A program made the translations under genes and the position numbers. A DNA stretch of 64,000 nt, from contig CATVXH010000003.1 of assembly GCA_958347955.1 (NCBI GenBank), positions 62,001 through 126,000 on the forward strand. The letters are read 5' to 3'. Source of the stretch: an uncultured Sutterella sp. GTDB taxonomy: Bacteria > Pseudomonadota > Gammaproteobacteria > Burkholderiales > Burkholderiaceae_F. The notes beneath the pieces are model-generated. The model was not told the DNA's origin and did not search any database. It worked only from the letters and a program-made list of their open reading frames with translations. This document shows positions 49,938 through 58,183 of the stretch, one piece after another. Every line of letters starts with the position of its first letter. Position 1 is the first letter of the stretch.

Positions 49938-50400
49938 AACTATCTCCGTTTATAGAACAGTAAAGCGGGTCAGGAAAGTGATCCTGATATTCCTAGTTTA
50001 GTCCAAGAAATTCACCGCCGTAATAAGCAGAGCTGATTAGCTAATAGGCAGGGGATTAAAAACAATTTTCCAAAAAGAAAATGATTTCAATGTATCCTTG
50101 AAGAGATACCTCAGAGAGTGTGACTTCAGAAACCTTAAATACGGTGCATTGGGAATACGTTTCCAAGAAACCGTGCACCTAAGTGCGCGGTAGTTCATTG
50201 TCAAAGATGATGTTCATCCGGTTATGACATTAAGTTTTTTGCCACTTGCCGTCATACCTCACCTTAGAGTAACAGACAAAGGACTTTTCAATTCGGTTGC
50301 TTTTACGCAAACGAATATTGATCCTGAAAATTAGTCTTGATTGTTTGTCTCTAATCCGACGCCGATGTCCGAAAACCGGGCGTCGGCGTTTGTTCATGAA
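49938..50400. other. Long intergenic region upstream of pstS, possible structured RNA
   Basis: About 460 bases without a gene of useful size. Hairpins: 50143-50179 (GGTGCA/TGCACC enclosing TTGGGAA/TTTCCAA) and 50289-50320 (CAAT..TTGC/GCAA..ATTG). The end of the region carries a GC-rich hairpin (listed separately). These could belong to a small RNA or a long leader, but I recognise no known RNA family. Confidence 0.35.
50356..50390 (+). terminator. GC-rich hairpin before the pstS Pho box
   Basis: CCGACGCC (50356-50363) pairs with GGCGTCGG (50379-50386), followed by CGTTTGTTC. The stem is strong, the T run poor. There is no protein gene upstream that would need it on this strand. Confidence 0.45.
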
Positions 50401-50402
50401 AA

Positions 50403-50431
50403 TTTCATAAATCCGTCATTAACGAGTCATA
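50403..50431 (+). promoter_or_regulatory. Pho box array upstream of pstS
   Basis: Three TGTCATA-like repeats spaced by 11 bases: TTTCATA (50403-50409), CGTCATT (50414-50420), AGTCATA (50425-50431), each separated by four bases. This is the PhoB-binding layout. The pstS ATG is at 50501. Confidence 0.75.
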
Positions 50432-50500
50432 TCGGCGATTCACAATTGCGCTCAAGTTCAAACGACAAATAATCAAACCTTTTTTATAAGGAACTTCAAA

Positions 50501-51322
50501 ATGAAACGTACTTTGATTTCTGCTTTGGTGGCCGGCTGTGTTGGTTTGGCCTCTTTCGCTGCCGCTGCCGGTACGGTGGTGGTCAATGGCTCCACGACGG
50601 TTTTGCCCGCCATGCAAAAGATCAGTGAAACGTTTATGGCTAAGCACAAGGATATTCAGGTGTCCTTGTCCGGCGGCGGTTCCGGTCACGGTATTAAGTC
50701 TTTGATGGATAAGACCACCGATGTGGCAATGGCTAGCCGCGATATGAAGCCCGCAGAAGTTGAAAATGTTAAGAAGAACGGTGGTGAAGCCGTTCGCTTC
50801 ACGGTGGCTATCGACGCTATTGTTCCGATTGTCCACCCGAAGAACACGGTAAAGGATTTGAGCTTGCAACAAATCCGCGATATTTACGCCGGCCGTATCA
50901 CCAACTGGAAGCAAGTCGGTGGTGCTGATGCTCGCATCACGGTTGTGAGCCGCGACTCTTCTTCCGGCACATTTGAAACTTGGGAAGAATTGGTGATGAA
51001 GGGTGAACGTGTTCAACAACGCGCCCTCTTGCAGGCTTCCAACGGCGCTGTGTTGCAAACGGTAGCCAAGAACCCGAACGCCATCGGCTACGTTGGCTTG
51101 GGATACATCACCAAGGATATCAAGGGATTGGAAATCGGCGGCGTGACTGCCTCGGCTGACACGGCTTTGAGTCGTCAATGGCCTTTGGCTCGTGACCTCT
51201 ATCTTTTCACAAACGGTCAACCGTCCGGTGACGTGAAAACTTTGATCGACTTTGCCTTGTCTCCCGAAGGTCAAGTTTCTGTGAAGGAAGTCGGTTTTGT
51301 GCCGGTTCCCGCCAAGAAATAA
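50501..51322 (+). CDS. pstS: Phosphate ABC transporter substrate-binding protein
   Basis: 273 residues, with an N-terminal signal peptide (MKRTLISALVAGCVGLASF, then AAAAG). Phosphate-binding loops: GSTTVLP, SGGGSGHGIKSLMDKTTDVAMASR and SRDSSSGTFETW. It captures phosphate in the periplasm for PstCA. A Pho box lies 70 bases upstream and the AAGGAACT ribosome binding site precedes the ATG. Compact type, shorter than E. coli PstS (346). Confidence 0.95.
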   Translation: MKRTLISALVAGCVGLASFAAAAGTVVVNGSTTVLPAMQKISETFMAKHKDIQVSLSGGGSGHGIKSLMDKTTDVAMASRDMKPAEVENVKKNGGEAVRFTVAIDAIVPIVHPKNTVKDLSLQQIRDIYAGRITNWKQVGGADARITVVSRDSSSGTFETWEELVMKGERVQQRALLQASNGAVLQTVAKNPNAIGYVGLGYITKDIKGLEIGGVTASADTALSRQWPLARDLYLFTNGQPSGDVKTLIDFALSPEGQVSVKEVGFVPVPAKK

Positions 51323-51351
51323 TTGACTGTCAAACCCTTTGAGTAATCGTT

Positions 51352-52233
51352 ATGTCTTTATTAAAACGAGGCGAGGGGTTTGAAAAGTCTTTGGCAGCGA
51401 TAGCCATGCTTTCAATCGTGGCGCTCGCTGCCATTTTGGTTTTTCTGCTCTCTCAAGCTCTGCCTATTTTGCGTGAAGTGCCATTTCTGACCTTCATGTT
51501 TGGTACAGATTGGTATCCGACGGGGCCGAATCCCGATTTTGAAATCGGCGCGCTTTTGGTGGCCAGCCTTGCCGTGGCCGCGACCACGACTTTCATTTCT
51601 TTGCCGATGGGGCTGCTGACCGCCGCTTATTTGGCTTATTTCGCAAGCCCCCGGGTGCGCAGCATTGTTAAGCCTGCCATCGAACTGTTGGCGGCTCTGC
51701 CTTCCGTGATTATCGGTTTCCTGGGCATGGTGCTTGTTGCTCCTTGGCTTCAGGAAACGGTTGGACTTGATTCAGGCCTGAACTGGCTTAACGCCTCTGT
51801 GATGTTAAGCTTGATGTGCATTCCCTTTATCTGCTCCATTTCTGAAGACGCGCTGCGCAATGTGCCGGTGGCTTTGTCCGAAGCTTCGCTAGCTTTGGGC
51901 GCTACCCGTTGGGAAACCCTTTATAAGGTGCAATTCCGTTACGCTCTGGGTGGCATAGGCACGGCTATTATGCTTGGCATCTCCCGCGCTTTGGGTGAAA
52001 CGATGGTGGTGTTGATGGTGGCCGGTGGCGCTGCGATTATTCCGGAAAGCTTGTTTGATCCGCTGCGTCCGATGACCGCTTCCATTGCGGCTGAAATGGC
52101 AGAAGCCGCTGTGGGCTCCACCCATTACTACGCACTTTTTGCAACGGGTCTTGTGCTTTTTGTCACAACCTTTATTTTCAACGCCTTGGCTTTCTATCTG
52201 ACGAAGAAATTCCAGATCGGCGGCAAGCATTAA
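51352..52233 (+). CDS. pstC: Phosphate ABC transporter permease
   Basis: 293 residues, six hydrophobic segments, with the permease EAA-type loop EASLALGATRWETLYKVQFRYALGG broken by insertion of ALGATRWETLYKV (residues about 178-200). Starts 29 bases after pstS; followed 12 bases later by pstA. It makes the channel with PstA for phosphate import. Confidence 0.94.
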   Translation: MSLLKRGEGFEKSLAAIAMLSIVALAAILVFLLSQALPILREVPFLTFMFGTDWYPTGPNPDFEIGALLVASLAVAATTTFISLPMGLLTAAYLAYFASPRVRSIVKPAIELLAALPSVIIGFLGMVLVAPWLQETVGLDSGLNWLNASVMLSLMCIPFICSISEDALRNVPVALSEASLALGATRWETLYKVQFRYALGGIGTAIMLGISRALGETMVVLMVAGGAAIIPESLFDPLRPMTASIAAEMAEAAVGSTHYYALFATGLVLFVTTFIFNALAFYLTKKFQIGGKH

Positions 52234-52245
52234 GAAGGATAAGAA

Positions 52246-53121
52246 ATGTCTGCAGAACGCAATCCGACTTGGCGTTACATTTATCAGCATATCGGCATCA
52301 CTTTGATGCGCCTCTCGACGCTTTTCAGCGCGGGTGTGATTGTCGCCATTTTGCTTTATTTACTTGACAACGCTTTGCCGGCGCTGTCTTGGGAATTCGT
52401 GTTTGACTCTCCGCGCGACATGATGACCGCCGGTGGCGTCTGGCCCTGCATCGTCGGCACTTTTTGGTTGGCTGTAGGCGCCACCATCATCGCGTTGCCC
52501 TTGGGCGTGTGCACGGCCGTCTATTTGACCGAATATGGCGGATCGGGCCGCATGGTCGGGGCTATTCGTCTTTCCGTTTCCAACCTCTCCGGTGTCCCGT
52601 CGGTAATTTTCGGTTTGTTCGGTCTAACTTTCTTTGTGACAATCTGCGGTTTCGGCGTGAGTTTGTTATCAGGTGTTTTGACACTTGCCGTGCTCGCATT
52701 GCCGATCGTGATCAACACAACGGAAGCCGCTTTGAATCAGGTTCCTCAAGCTTGGCGTGAAGCTTCGCTTGCTTTGGGCGCGAACAAAAAGCAAACGATT
52801 TTCAAGATCATTTTGCCGGCGGCTTTGCCCGGCATTCTGACCGGAAATATTTTGGCGTTGTCTCGCGTTGCCGGTGAAACGGCGGCCATCATGTACACGG
52901 CGGCAGTTTTCTACACGCCGAAGATGAGCAGTTCTGTTCTTGACCCTGTGATGAGCCTGCCGTATCACATTTACGTGTTGGCCACCTCCAGCGTGGATGT
53001 GGATGCGACCCGTCCCATGCAGTACGGCACGGCGTGCCTGCTGGTGCTCATGGTTTTAGGTTTGAACATGGCGGCTCTTTTCATCCGTCAACGTGCACAA
53101 CGTAAGATTGCACGGCAATAG
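52246..53121 (+). CDS. pstA: Phosphate ABC transporter permease
   Basis: 291 residues with six hydrophobic segments and the EAA loop EASLALGANKKQTIFKIILP (about 165-185). Typical PstA pattern SLPYHIYVLATSS near the C-terminus. Third gene of pstSCA; unusually, pstB does not follow but lies 4 kb away on the other strand. A terminator follows. Confidence 0.94.
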   Translation: MSAERNPTWRYIYQHIGITLMRLSTLFSAGVIVAILLYLLDNALPALSWEFVFDSPRDMMTAGGVWPCIVGTFWLAVGATIIALPLGVCTAVYLTEYGGSGRMVGAIRLSVSNLSGVPSVIFGLFGLTFFVTICGFGVSLLSGVLTLAVLALPIVINTTEAALNQVPQAWREASLALGANKKQTIFKIILPAALPGILTGNILALSRVAGETAAIMYTAAVFYTPKMSSSVLDPVMSLPYHIYVLATSSVDVDATRPMQYGTACLLVLMVLGLNMAALFIRQRAQRKIARQ

Positions 53122-53145
53122 TCGCGCGCCTTAACCTGTGAGAAT

Positions 53146-53184
53146 AAAACCCGCCTTGCGTTATTGCAGAGGCGGGTTTTGCAA
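53146..53184 (+). terminator. Terminator of pstSCA
   Basis: AAAACCCGCCT (53146-53156) pairs with AGGCGGGTTTT (53170-53180), an 11-pair stem ending in TTTT. Confidence 0.9.
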
Positions 53185-53221
53185 CCATCAGAAAATCAAG
53201 ACTTGCTCAAATTAGTTTGAA

Positions 53222-54259
53222 TCAGTCTTTTTTCTTTTTCTCGGATATCAACGAGGCCACATTCGGTTTGACGTTTGCCCTGGATAAAATCAGAGGATCA
53301 ATCGAGCCGATGGCTTCACGATCTTTTTCAGCGTAGTCGATCATGGACAGCACATACCGCATGGCATTGAGTCGGGCGCGTTTTTTGTCATCGCTTTTAA
53401 TGACAGTCCAAGGAGACGAAGAAGTATTTGTCGCAAAGAACATCACCTCTTCTGCTTTACTGTAATCATCCCATTTGGAAAGTGAAGCGATGTCGATCGG
53501 GGATAGTTTCCAGCGCTTAAGCGGCTCAATTTCGCGGGATTTAAAGCGCCGGCGTTGTTCTTCCTGTGTCACGGAAAGCCAGAACTTAATCAATATCGTG
53601 TCCGAATGAATCAGGTTATCTTCAAATTGCGGGCACTGGCGTAAAAATTCAACGTACTCGGCATCTGAACAAAAACCCATGACGCGCTCAACGCCTGCTC
53701 GGTTATACCAGGATCGGTCAAAGAGCACGATCTCTCCGCGCGTGGGTAAATGCGCCACATAGCGTTGAAAATACCACTGGCCCTTTTCTGCTTCAGTCGG
53801 TTTGGGCAGAGCGACGATACGCGCGCCGCGAGGATTGAGGTGTTCCATGAAGGTTCTGATGGTGCCGCCCTTGCCGGCAGCGTCCCGCCCTTCGAAAATG
53901 ATGATGATTTTCTTACCGGTTTCCTTTACCCATTTCTGAAGTTTGAGCAACTCGACCTGCAAGGGAAGTTTCTCTTTCTCATACCGTTTATTACTCATGC
54001 GGTTTTTATAGGGGTAATCGGCCTTTTGCCAGTTTTTCACAAGCTCATCTTCGTTTTCGTTGCCAACGCCCGCGGCTCGAAGTTTTGCCTTAGCGGATTT
54101 AACTAAAATCTTTAATATGCGGATTTGCTCCTCCGGAGGCTCTTCTTCAAAGGCTTTTTTCAGCGCTTTGCTGTAGCGTTGAATCTTTTGTTGAGTAAGC
54201 GGATCTGATTCTGTAAGGATAATGTCCGCGACATCGGTGGTAACTTTCTTTTTGCTCAT
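53222..54259 (-). CDS. ppk2: Polyphosphate kinase 2
   Basis: 345 residues from the ATG at 54259 (GGA nine bases upstream); the longer frame to 54391 starts inside a terminator and is rejected. P-loop FEGRDAAGKGGTIRTF and the lid region DRSWYNRAGVERVMGF identify PPK2 (class I type), with the C-terminal TQEEQRRRF segment. The enzyme uses polyphosphate to phosphorylate nucleotides or the reverse. It lies between pstSCA and phoR, close to the Pho genes, but has its own terminator-separated unit. Confidence 0.93.
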   Translation of the reverse strand: MSKKKVTTDVADIILTESDPLTQQKIQRYSKALKKAFEEEPPEEQIRILKILVKSAKAKLRAAGVGNENEDELVKNWQKADYPYKNRMSNKRYEKEKLPLQVELLKLQKWVKETGKKIIIIFEGRDAAGKGGTIRTFMEHLNPRGARIVALPKPTEAEKGQWYFQRYVAHLPTRGEIVLFDRSWYNRAGVERVMGFCSDAEYVEFLRQCPQFEDNLIHSDTILIKFWLSVTQEEQRRRFKSREIEPLKRWKLSPIDIASLSKWDDYSKAEEVMFFATNTSSSPWTVIKSDDKKRARLNAMRYVLSMIDYAEKDREAIGSIDPLILSRANVKPNVASLISEKKKKD

Positions 54260-54352
54260 AATATGCAGTCCTTCAGGATTTACTCTGACAGGGTAACACT
54301 TTCCGAAGTCGCCAACACAAACTATTTCAATAATTTGTGTCATTTCGTTAAT

Positions 54353-54388
54353 ACAAAAAACCGTCCAAATAAAGTGATTTGGACGGTT
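54353..54388 (-). terminator. Terminator of phoBR
   Basis: On the minus strand AACCGTCCAAAT pairs with ATTTGGACGGTT (54388-54359) and TTTT follows. It separates phoR from ppk2. Confidence 0.9.
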
Positions 54389-54409
54389 CAAAAAAGTGTT
54401 TGAATTAAA

Positions 54410-55657
54410 TCAGTCGATCAAAGAGTCTTTGGGGAAAGTCAGGCTGAAAGTGGAGCCCTTGCCGGGTTCGGACTGAATATCCAGATGGCAGTGGTTCCGA
54501 ATTGCCACGTGTTTGACGATGGCCAATCCCAGACCGGTGCCGCCTTTTTCACGCGAGCGGCTCTTGTCCACTCGATAAAAACGTTCTGTCAAACGGGGAA
54601 TATCCTCGGCGGCAATTCCGATGCCGTTATCTTTCACGGCAAAAGTCGCGCTCCCATCGTCAGGGTTTGAGCGCCAGCTGATTTCAATTTTGCCGCCGTC
54701 GGGCGTATAGCGGACGGCGTTTGTCACAAGATTTAAGCACGCGCTGCGGATTTCTCCCACTTGTCCAAGAACCGCTTGGGTGGTGTTGATATCGGTACCG
54801 ACCGTGTGGCGCCCCTTTGAGAGGACAACCGCATCTTCAGCAAGGCTTGCGACAAGTTTTGGCATATTGACCACTTCCGGAGGATCGGATTCTTGCTCAT
54901 CCTTGCTTTCAAGCCGTGACAAGGATAAAAGGTCGTTGACAAGACTTTGCATGCGTTTGGCCTCTTCCTGCATCAGCATCAAGTGTTCGTGAAGAGATTT
55001 TTCATTGACTTCGCTTCCGTTAAGAATCATGTCCAGGAAGCCGGTAATGACGGTAAGCGGCGTGCGAAGTTCGTGGCTGACATTGGCGACGAAATCTTTA
55101 CGCATGGAGTCTATGCGCCGCTGTTCGGTAATGTCATGAGTCACAACGATGAAATGAGATTTATCGGCGACAACCGCTGACAACATCAGAACTCTGCCCA
55201 ATTCGTGGGAATTCACCTCAATGGGTTTGGTGAAGTCGCCGGCCTGAAGGTATTCAATAATTTTTGGGTTATCGAACACCAGGTTATAAGCCATTCCGAG
55301 GTGTTTGGTCAGTTTGATACCGAGGTGCTTTTCAGCGGCGGGGTTACACCATTCCACCGTATGACCTTTTCTGAAAAGGATCACTCCCTCGGGAAGAGCG
55401 GAAAGTGACAAACGGTACCGATCGATTCTGGCGGTAAACCGTGTTTGATCGCTTTTCATCTGTTCGGCTTCCACCGCATTGAGCCAACCGTTACTCATTG
55501 AGAAAATGATGTAGCAGATCAGGGCCAGAAGCGCCAGGCAGGTTCCGATAAGAGCTTGTTCAAAGCCGACGGTCACGTAAAGAAGCGCGGCGAGCATCGC
55601 CACAAAAATGAGCCCAAGAATACACAACATTCTTGGAGACAAATTTTTTGCCGACAT
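54410..55657 (-). CDS. phoR: Phosphate regulon sensor histidine kinase
   Basis: 415 residues. Two N-terminal hydrophobic segments (about 10-50), a PAS domain (about 90-180: VILFRKGHTVEWCNPAAEKHL), HisKA with VSHELRTPLTVI (the phosphorylated His), then HATPase_c with N-box NLVTNAVRYTPDG and G-box DNGIGIAAEDIPRL and GGTGLGLAIVKH. Typical PhoR layout. It follows phoB by 24 bases. It senses phosphate status via PhoU and the Pst carrier. Confidence 0.94.
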   Translation of the reverse strand: MSAKNLSPRMLCILGLIFVAMLAALLYVTVGFEQALIGTCLALLALICYIIFSMSNGWLNAVEAEQMKSDQTRFTARIDRYRLSLSALPEGVILFRKGHTVEWCNPAAEKHLGIKLTKHLGMAYNLVFDNPKIIEYLQAGDFTKPIEVNSHELGRVLMLSAVVADKSHFIVVTHDITEQRRIDSMRKDFVANVSHELRTPLTVITGFLDMILNGSEVNEKSLHEHLMLMQEEAKRMQSLVNDLLSLSRLESKDEQESDPPEVVNMPKLVASLAEDAVVLSKGRHTVGTDINTTQAVLGQVGEIRSACLNLVTNAVRYTPDGGKIEISWRSNPDDGSATFAVKDNGIGIAAEDIPRLTERFYRVDKSRSREKGGTGLGLAIVKHVAIRNHCHLDIQSEPGKGSTFSLTFPKDSLID

Positions 55658-55681
55658 ATAAAACTCCGCAGAATAGACAAA

Positions 55682-56407
55682 CTAATTGGAAATATGAGCT
55701 CTGTATCCTAAACCTCGAACGGTTTGCAGGAGATTTTCCGCGCGCGTGCCTTGCAGTTGTTTTCGCAATCTGAGCATATGAACATCGACCGTGCGTTCAT
55801 CGACATAGGCGTTGTCCCAGACAAGCGACAGCAGCATTTCCCGGCTGTAGACGCGTTCGGGATTCTTCGCAAACACCAAAAGCAGCTTAAATTCTTTGGC
55901 TGAGAGCGTGAGCGGCTGGCCATCCACTTTAGCTTCAAAACTGGCCTCATTCATAACAAGCGGTCCGCAAACAATCTCAACATTCTTAGACTTCTCGTCG
56001 GATTGGGTGTGGTATTTGTAGCGACGCAAAACAGCCTGAATGCGGGCGATAAGTTCCCGGGGCATGAATGGTTTGACAATATAGTCATCGGCGCCGGCGT
56101 TGAGACCTTTGACCCGATCGGATTCACTGCCGCGAGCCGTCAACATAATGACCGGAAGATGCTCGGTTTTGGGGTCGGCGTGAAGTTTTTCAAGCCATTC
56201 AACCCCGCTTATCTCCGGCAACATATAGTCAAGCAAAATCAAATCGGGAGGGTTGCTGTCAACAATCTCTTGAGCCTTAATGGCATCCTCAGCGCATTTG
56301 ACTTCATAACCGGCCGCCGCACAGGCAAATGAAATGAGCGTTCTGATTGCCGCTTCATCCTCAACAATTAAAATTTTTGCTGTCTTTTCGTTCGAGGCCT
56401 CACTCAT
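55682..56407 (-). CDS. phoB: Phosphate regulon response regulator
   Basis: 241 residues, OmpR/PhoB class. The receiver has ILIVEDEAAIR and LILLDYMLPEISG (phosphoacceptor D), conserved K in DYIVKPF. The winged helix starts at about 145 and ends with VDERTVDVHMLRLRKQLQ. It binds Pho boxes such as those upstream of pstS and pstB. Directly followed by phoR. Confidence 0.95.
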   Translation of the reverse strand: MSEASNEKTAKILIVEDEAAIRTLISFACAAAGYEVKCAEDAIKAQEIVDSNPPDLILLDYMLPEISGVEWLEKLHADPKTEHLPVIMLTARGSESDRVKGLNAGADDYIVKPFMPRELIARIQAVLRRYKYHTQSDEKSKNVEIVCGPLVMNEASFEAKVDGQPLTLSAKEFKLLLVFAKNPERVYSREMLLSLVWDNAYVDERTVDVHMLRLRKQLQGTRAENLLQTVRGLGYRAHISN

Positions 56408-56483
56408 AACATTCCCTTCAATTTAATTCTTCAGACCCGACAGACGAGCCTTCCTGAGCTAATAATAGGCGAAATTTCATGCG

Positions 56484-56522
56484 AAAAAATAAACCTTCGT
56501 CTAATTTGACGAAGGTTTTTTA
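56484..56522. terminator. Terminator of the pstB-phoU unit
   Basis: AAACCTTCGTC (56491-56501) pairs with GACGAAGGTTT (56508-56518). The minus-strand side continues ATTTTTTCG and the plus side TTTAATTT. It divides pstB-phoU from phoBR. Confidence 0.85.
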
Positions 56523-56524
56523 AT

Positions 56525-57235
56525 TTAGGAGAGTTTTGCCAGATTTTCCGGCAACGCATCGAGTCTTAAGTGCCGGATGTCTTCACCGTCGAGGATGAAA
56601 ATGACATGCTCGGCAATATTGGTGGCGTGATCACCGAGCCGCTCGTAAGCCTTGAGAAGATCAAGGCAGGCGAGAGCCTTTTCCACATCCTCCGGATGTT
56701 CCTTTAAGTAAAGCGTGACCGTTTTAATGCCGGCTTTGAAAGCCTCATCGACGTCGCCGTCGGAGCGTAATGTGTTGACGGCGGCTGTTTCAGAAAGATT
56801 CTTTAACGCCAGCATGGCAAGGTTTACGGTTTTAACTGTCGCCTCTACGATCCCAACCTTGGCTAATTCTTCGGAGAGCTTTTCGGGAATATCGCCGCGG
56901 CTGGCGCGGGCAATATTGCGGGCCTGATCGCCCATGCGTTCGAAGTCTGTGGCCATTTTGGCGATACCGAACACAAAACGAAGATCGGTCGCAGCCGGTT
57001 GATGCTTGGCGATCAAGAGCGTCGCGCAGCGGTCAGTGGAAACCTCAAGAGCGTTGATTGCGGCGTCGCGGTCTTTGACTGATTGCGCGAGGTCAATATC
57101 GGCAGTGCGGAATGCCTTTGTGGCGTTATTGATTTGTTCGACGACCAAGTCTCCCATGCTGTAGAGCAAGTGCTTGAGCTCGTCCAAGTCTTCGTCAAAT
57201 TGATGCACAAGGTGCGATTGCGCGGACATAATCAT
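56525..57235 (-). CDS. phoU: Phosphate signalling protein PhoU
   Basis: 236 residues, two PhoU three-helix repeats. Typical segments: FDEDLDELKHLLYSMGDLV at the N-terminus, MATDFERMGDQARNIAR and LKAYERLGDHATNIAEHVI, with the paired acidic residues that bind metal. PhoU links the Pst carrier to PhoR. The ribosome binding site AGGAG lies seven bases from the ATG. Placed directly after pstB. Confidence 0.95.
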   Translation of the reverse strand: MIMSAQSHLVHQFDEDLDELKHLLYSMGDLVVEQINNATKAFRTADIDLAQSVKDRDAAINALEVSTDRCATLLIAKHQPAATDLRFVFGIAKMATDFERMGDQARNIARASRGDIPEKLSEELAKVGIVEATVKTVNLAMLALKNLSETAAVNTLRSDGDVDEAFKAGIKTVTLYLKEHPEDVEKALACLDLLKAYERLGDHATNIAEHVIFILDGEDIRHLRLDALPENLAKLS

Positions 57236-57262
57236 TTTTTTGCTCCTAATGCTGTCATTGGG

Positions 57263-58033
57263 TTAACCGAAGCGGCCAGTGATGTAATCTTCGGTGGCTT
57301 TCTTCGTCGGATGCGTGAAGATCACCTCCGTTTTGCCGAACTCAATCAATTCACCGAGGTACATGTAGGCGGTGAAGTCGGAAATACGGGCTGCCTGCTG
57401 CATGCTGTGTGTCACAATGACAACGGTATAGTCTTTCTTTAATTCATCAATCAGGTTTTCAATTTTGGCGGTGGAGATCGGGTCAAGGGCCGAGCAGGGT
57501 TCATCGAGCAACAGCACTTCCGGTTTAACCGCAATGGCTCGGGCAATGCAAAGGCGCTGTTGTTGACCGCCGGAAAGTGCGAAGCCTGAAGCCTGAAGCT
57601 TATCCTTCACGTCGTTCCACAAAGCCGATTTTTTTAGCGCCCACTCAACGCGCTCATCCATTTCGGCCTTGGACAGCTTTTCAAAAAGTCGAACGCCGTA
57701 GGCGATGTTGTCGTAGATGGACATCGGGAAAGGCGTGGGGCGTTGAAAAACCATGCCGACCTTGGAGCGCAAACGGTCCACGCCTTCGGTTTTGGTGACA
57801 ATGTTTTCGCCATCGAGCCAAATCTCACCTTCGGCACGCTGCTCACCGTAGAGTTCATACATGCGGTTAAACGTTCGAAGCAATGTGGACTTGCCACAGC
57901 CCGACGGTCCGATGAAGGCCGTCACTTTATTTTCGGCAATGTTGAGGTTAATATTTTTGAGCGCGTGAAAAGCGCCGTAATAGAAATTGAAATTTTTGAC
58001 CTCGATTTTCGGGGTTGTGGTCATATCGGACAT
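57263..58033 (-). CDS. pstB: Phosphate ABC transporter ATP-binding protein
   Basis: 256 residues from the ATG at 58033 with AAGGAG eight bases upstream; the longer frame to 58111 would start inside the Pho box and is rejected. Walker A GPSGCGKST, signature LSGGQQQRLCIARA and Walker B VLLLDEPCSALDP. The ATPase for PstCA. It is oriented opposite to pstSCA and pairs with phoU. The upstream four-repeat Pho box array shows independent PhoB control. Confidence 0.96.
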   Translation of the reverse strand: MSDMTTTPKIEVKNFNFYYGAFHALKNINLNIAENKVTAFIGPSGCGKSTLLRTFNRMYELYGEQRAEGEIWLDGENIVTKTEGVDRLRSKVGMVFQRPTPFPMSIYDNIAYGVRLFEKLSKAEMDERVEWALKKSALWNDVKDKLQASGFALSGGQQQRLCIARAIAVKPEVLLLDEPCSALDPISTAKIENLIDELKKDYTVVIVTHSMQQAARISDFTAYMYLGELIEFGKTEVIFTHPTKKATEDYITGRFG

Positions 58034-58092
58034 CCCGAAGACTCCTTCGTAAAAACCTTTTATTAGTGTTGGCCCGAAGTCTAAAAGGTAGG

Positions 58093-58132
58093 TGTGACCC
58101 TTAGATGACACTAATGTGACATCTATGTGACA
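58093..58132 (-). promoter_or_regulatory. Four-repeat Pho box array upstream of pstB
   Basis: On the minus strand four TGTCACA-like repeats lie 11 bases apart: TGTCACA (58132-58126), TGTCACA (58121-58115), TGTCATC (58110-58104) and GGTCACA (58099-58093). Four repeats are two tandem Pho boxes. They end about 60 bases before the pstB ATG. Confidence 0.85.
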
Positions 58133-58183
58133 ACACCGAGAGGCTGTCGAATATTTGTTCGAGTAGACCGTAAAGGAATGAAA

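Noticed and set aside
49938..50400. 6S RNA, RNase P RNA or tmRNA in the long intergenic region.
   Set aside because: None of the conserved landmarks of these RNAs is visible; only generic hairpins.
58034..58111. Longer pstB start.
   Set aside because: It starts in the Pho box array; ATG 58033 has AAGGAG and matches PstB length.
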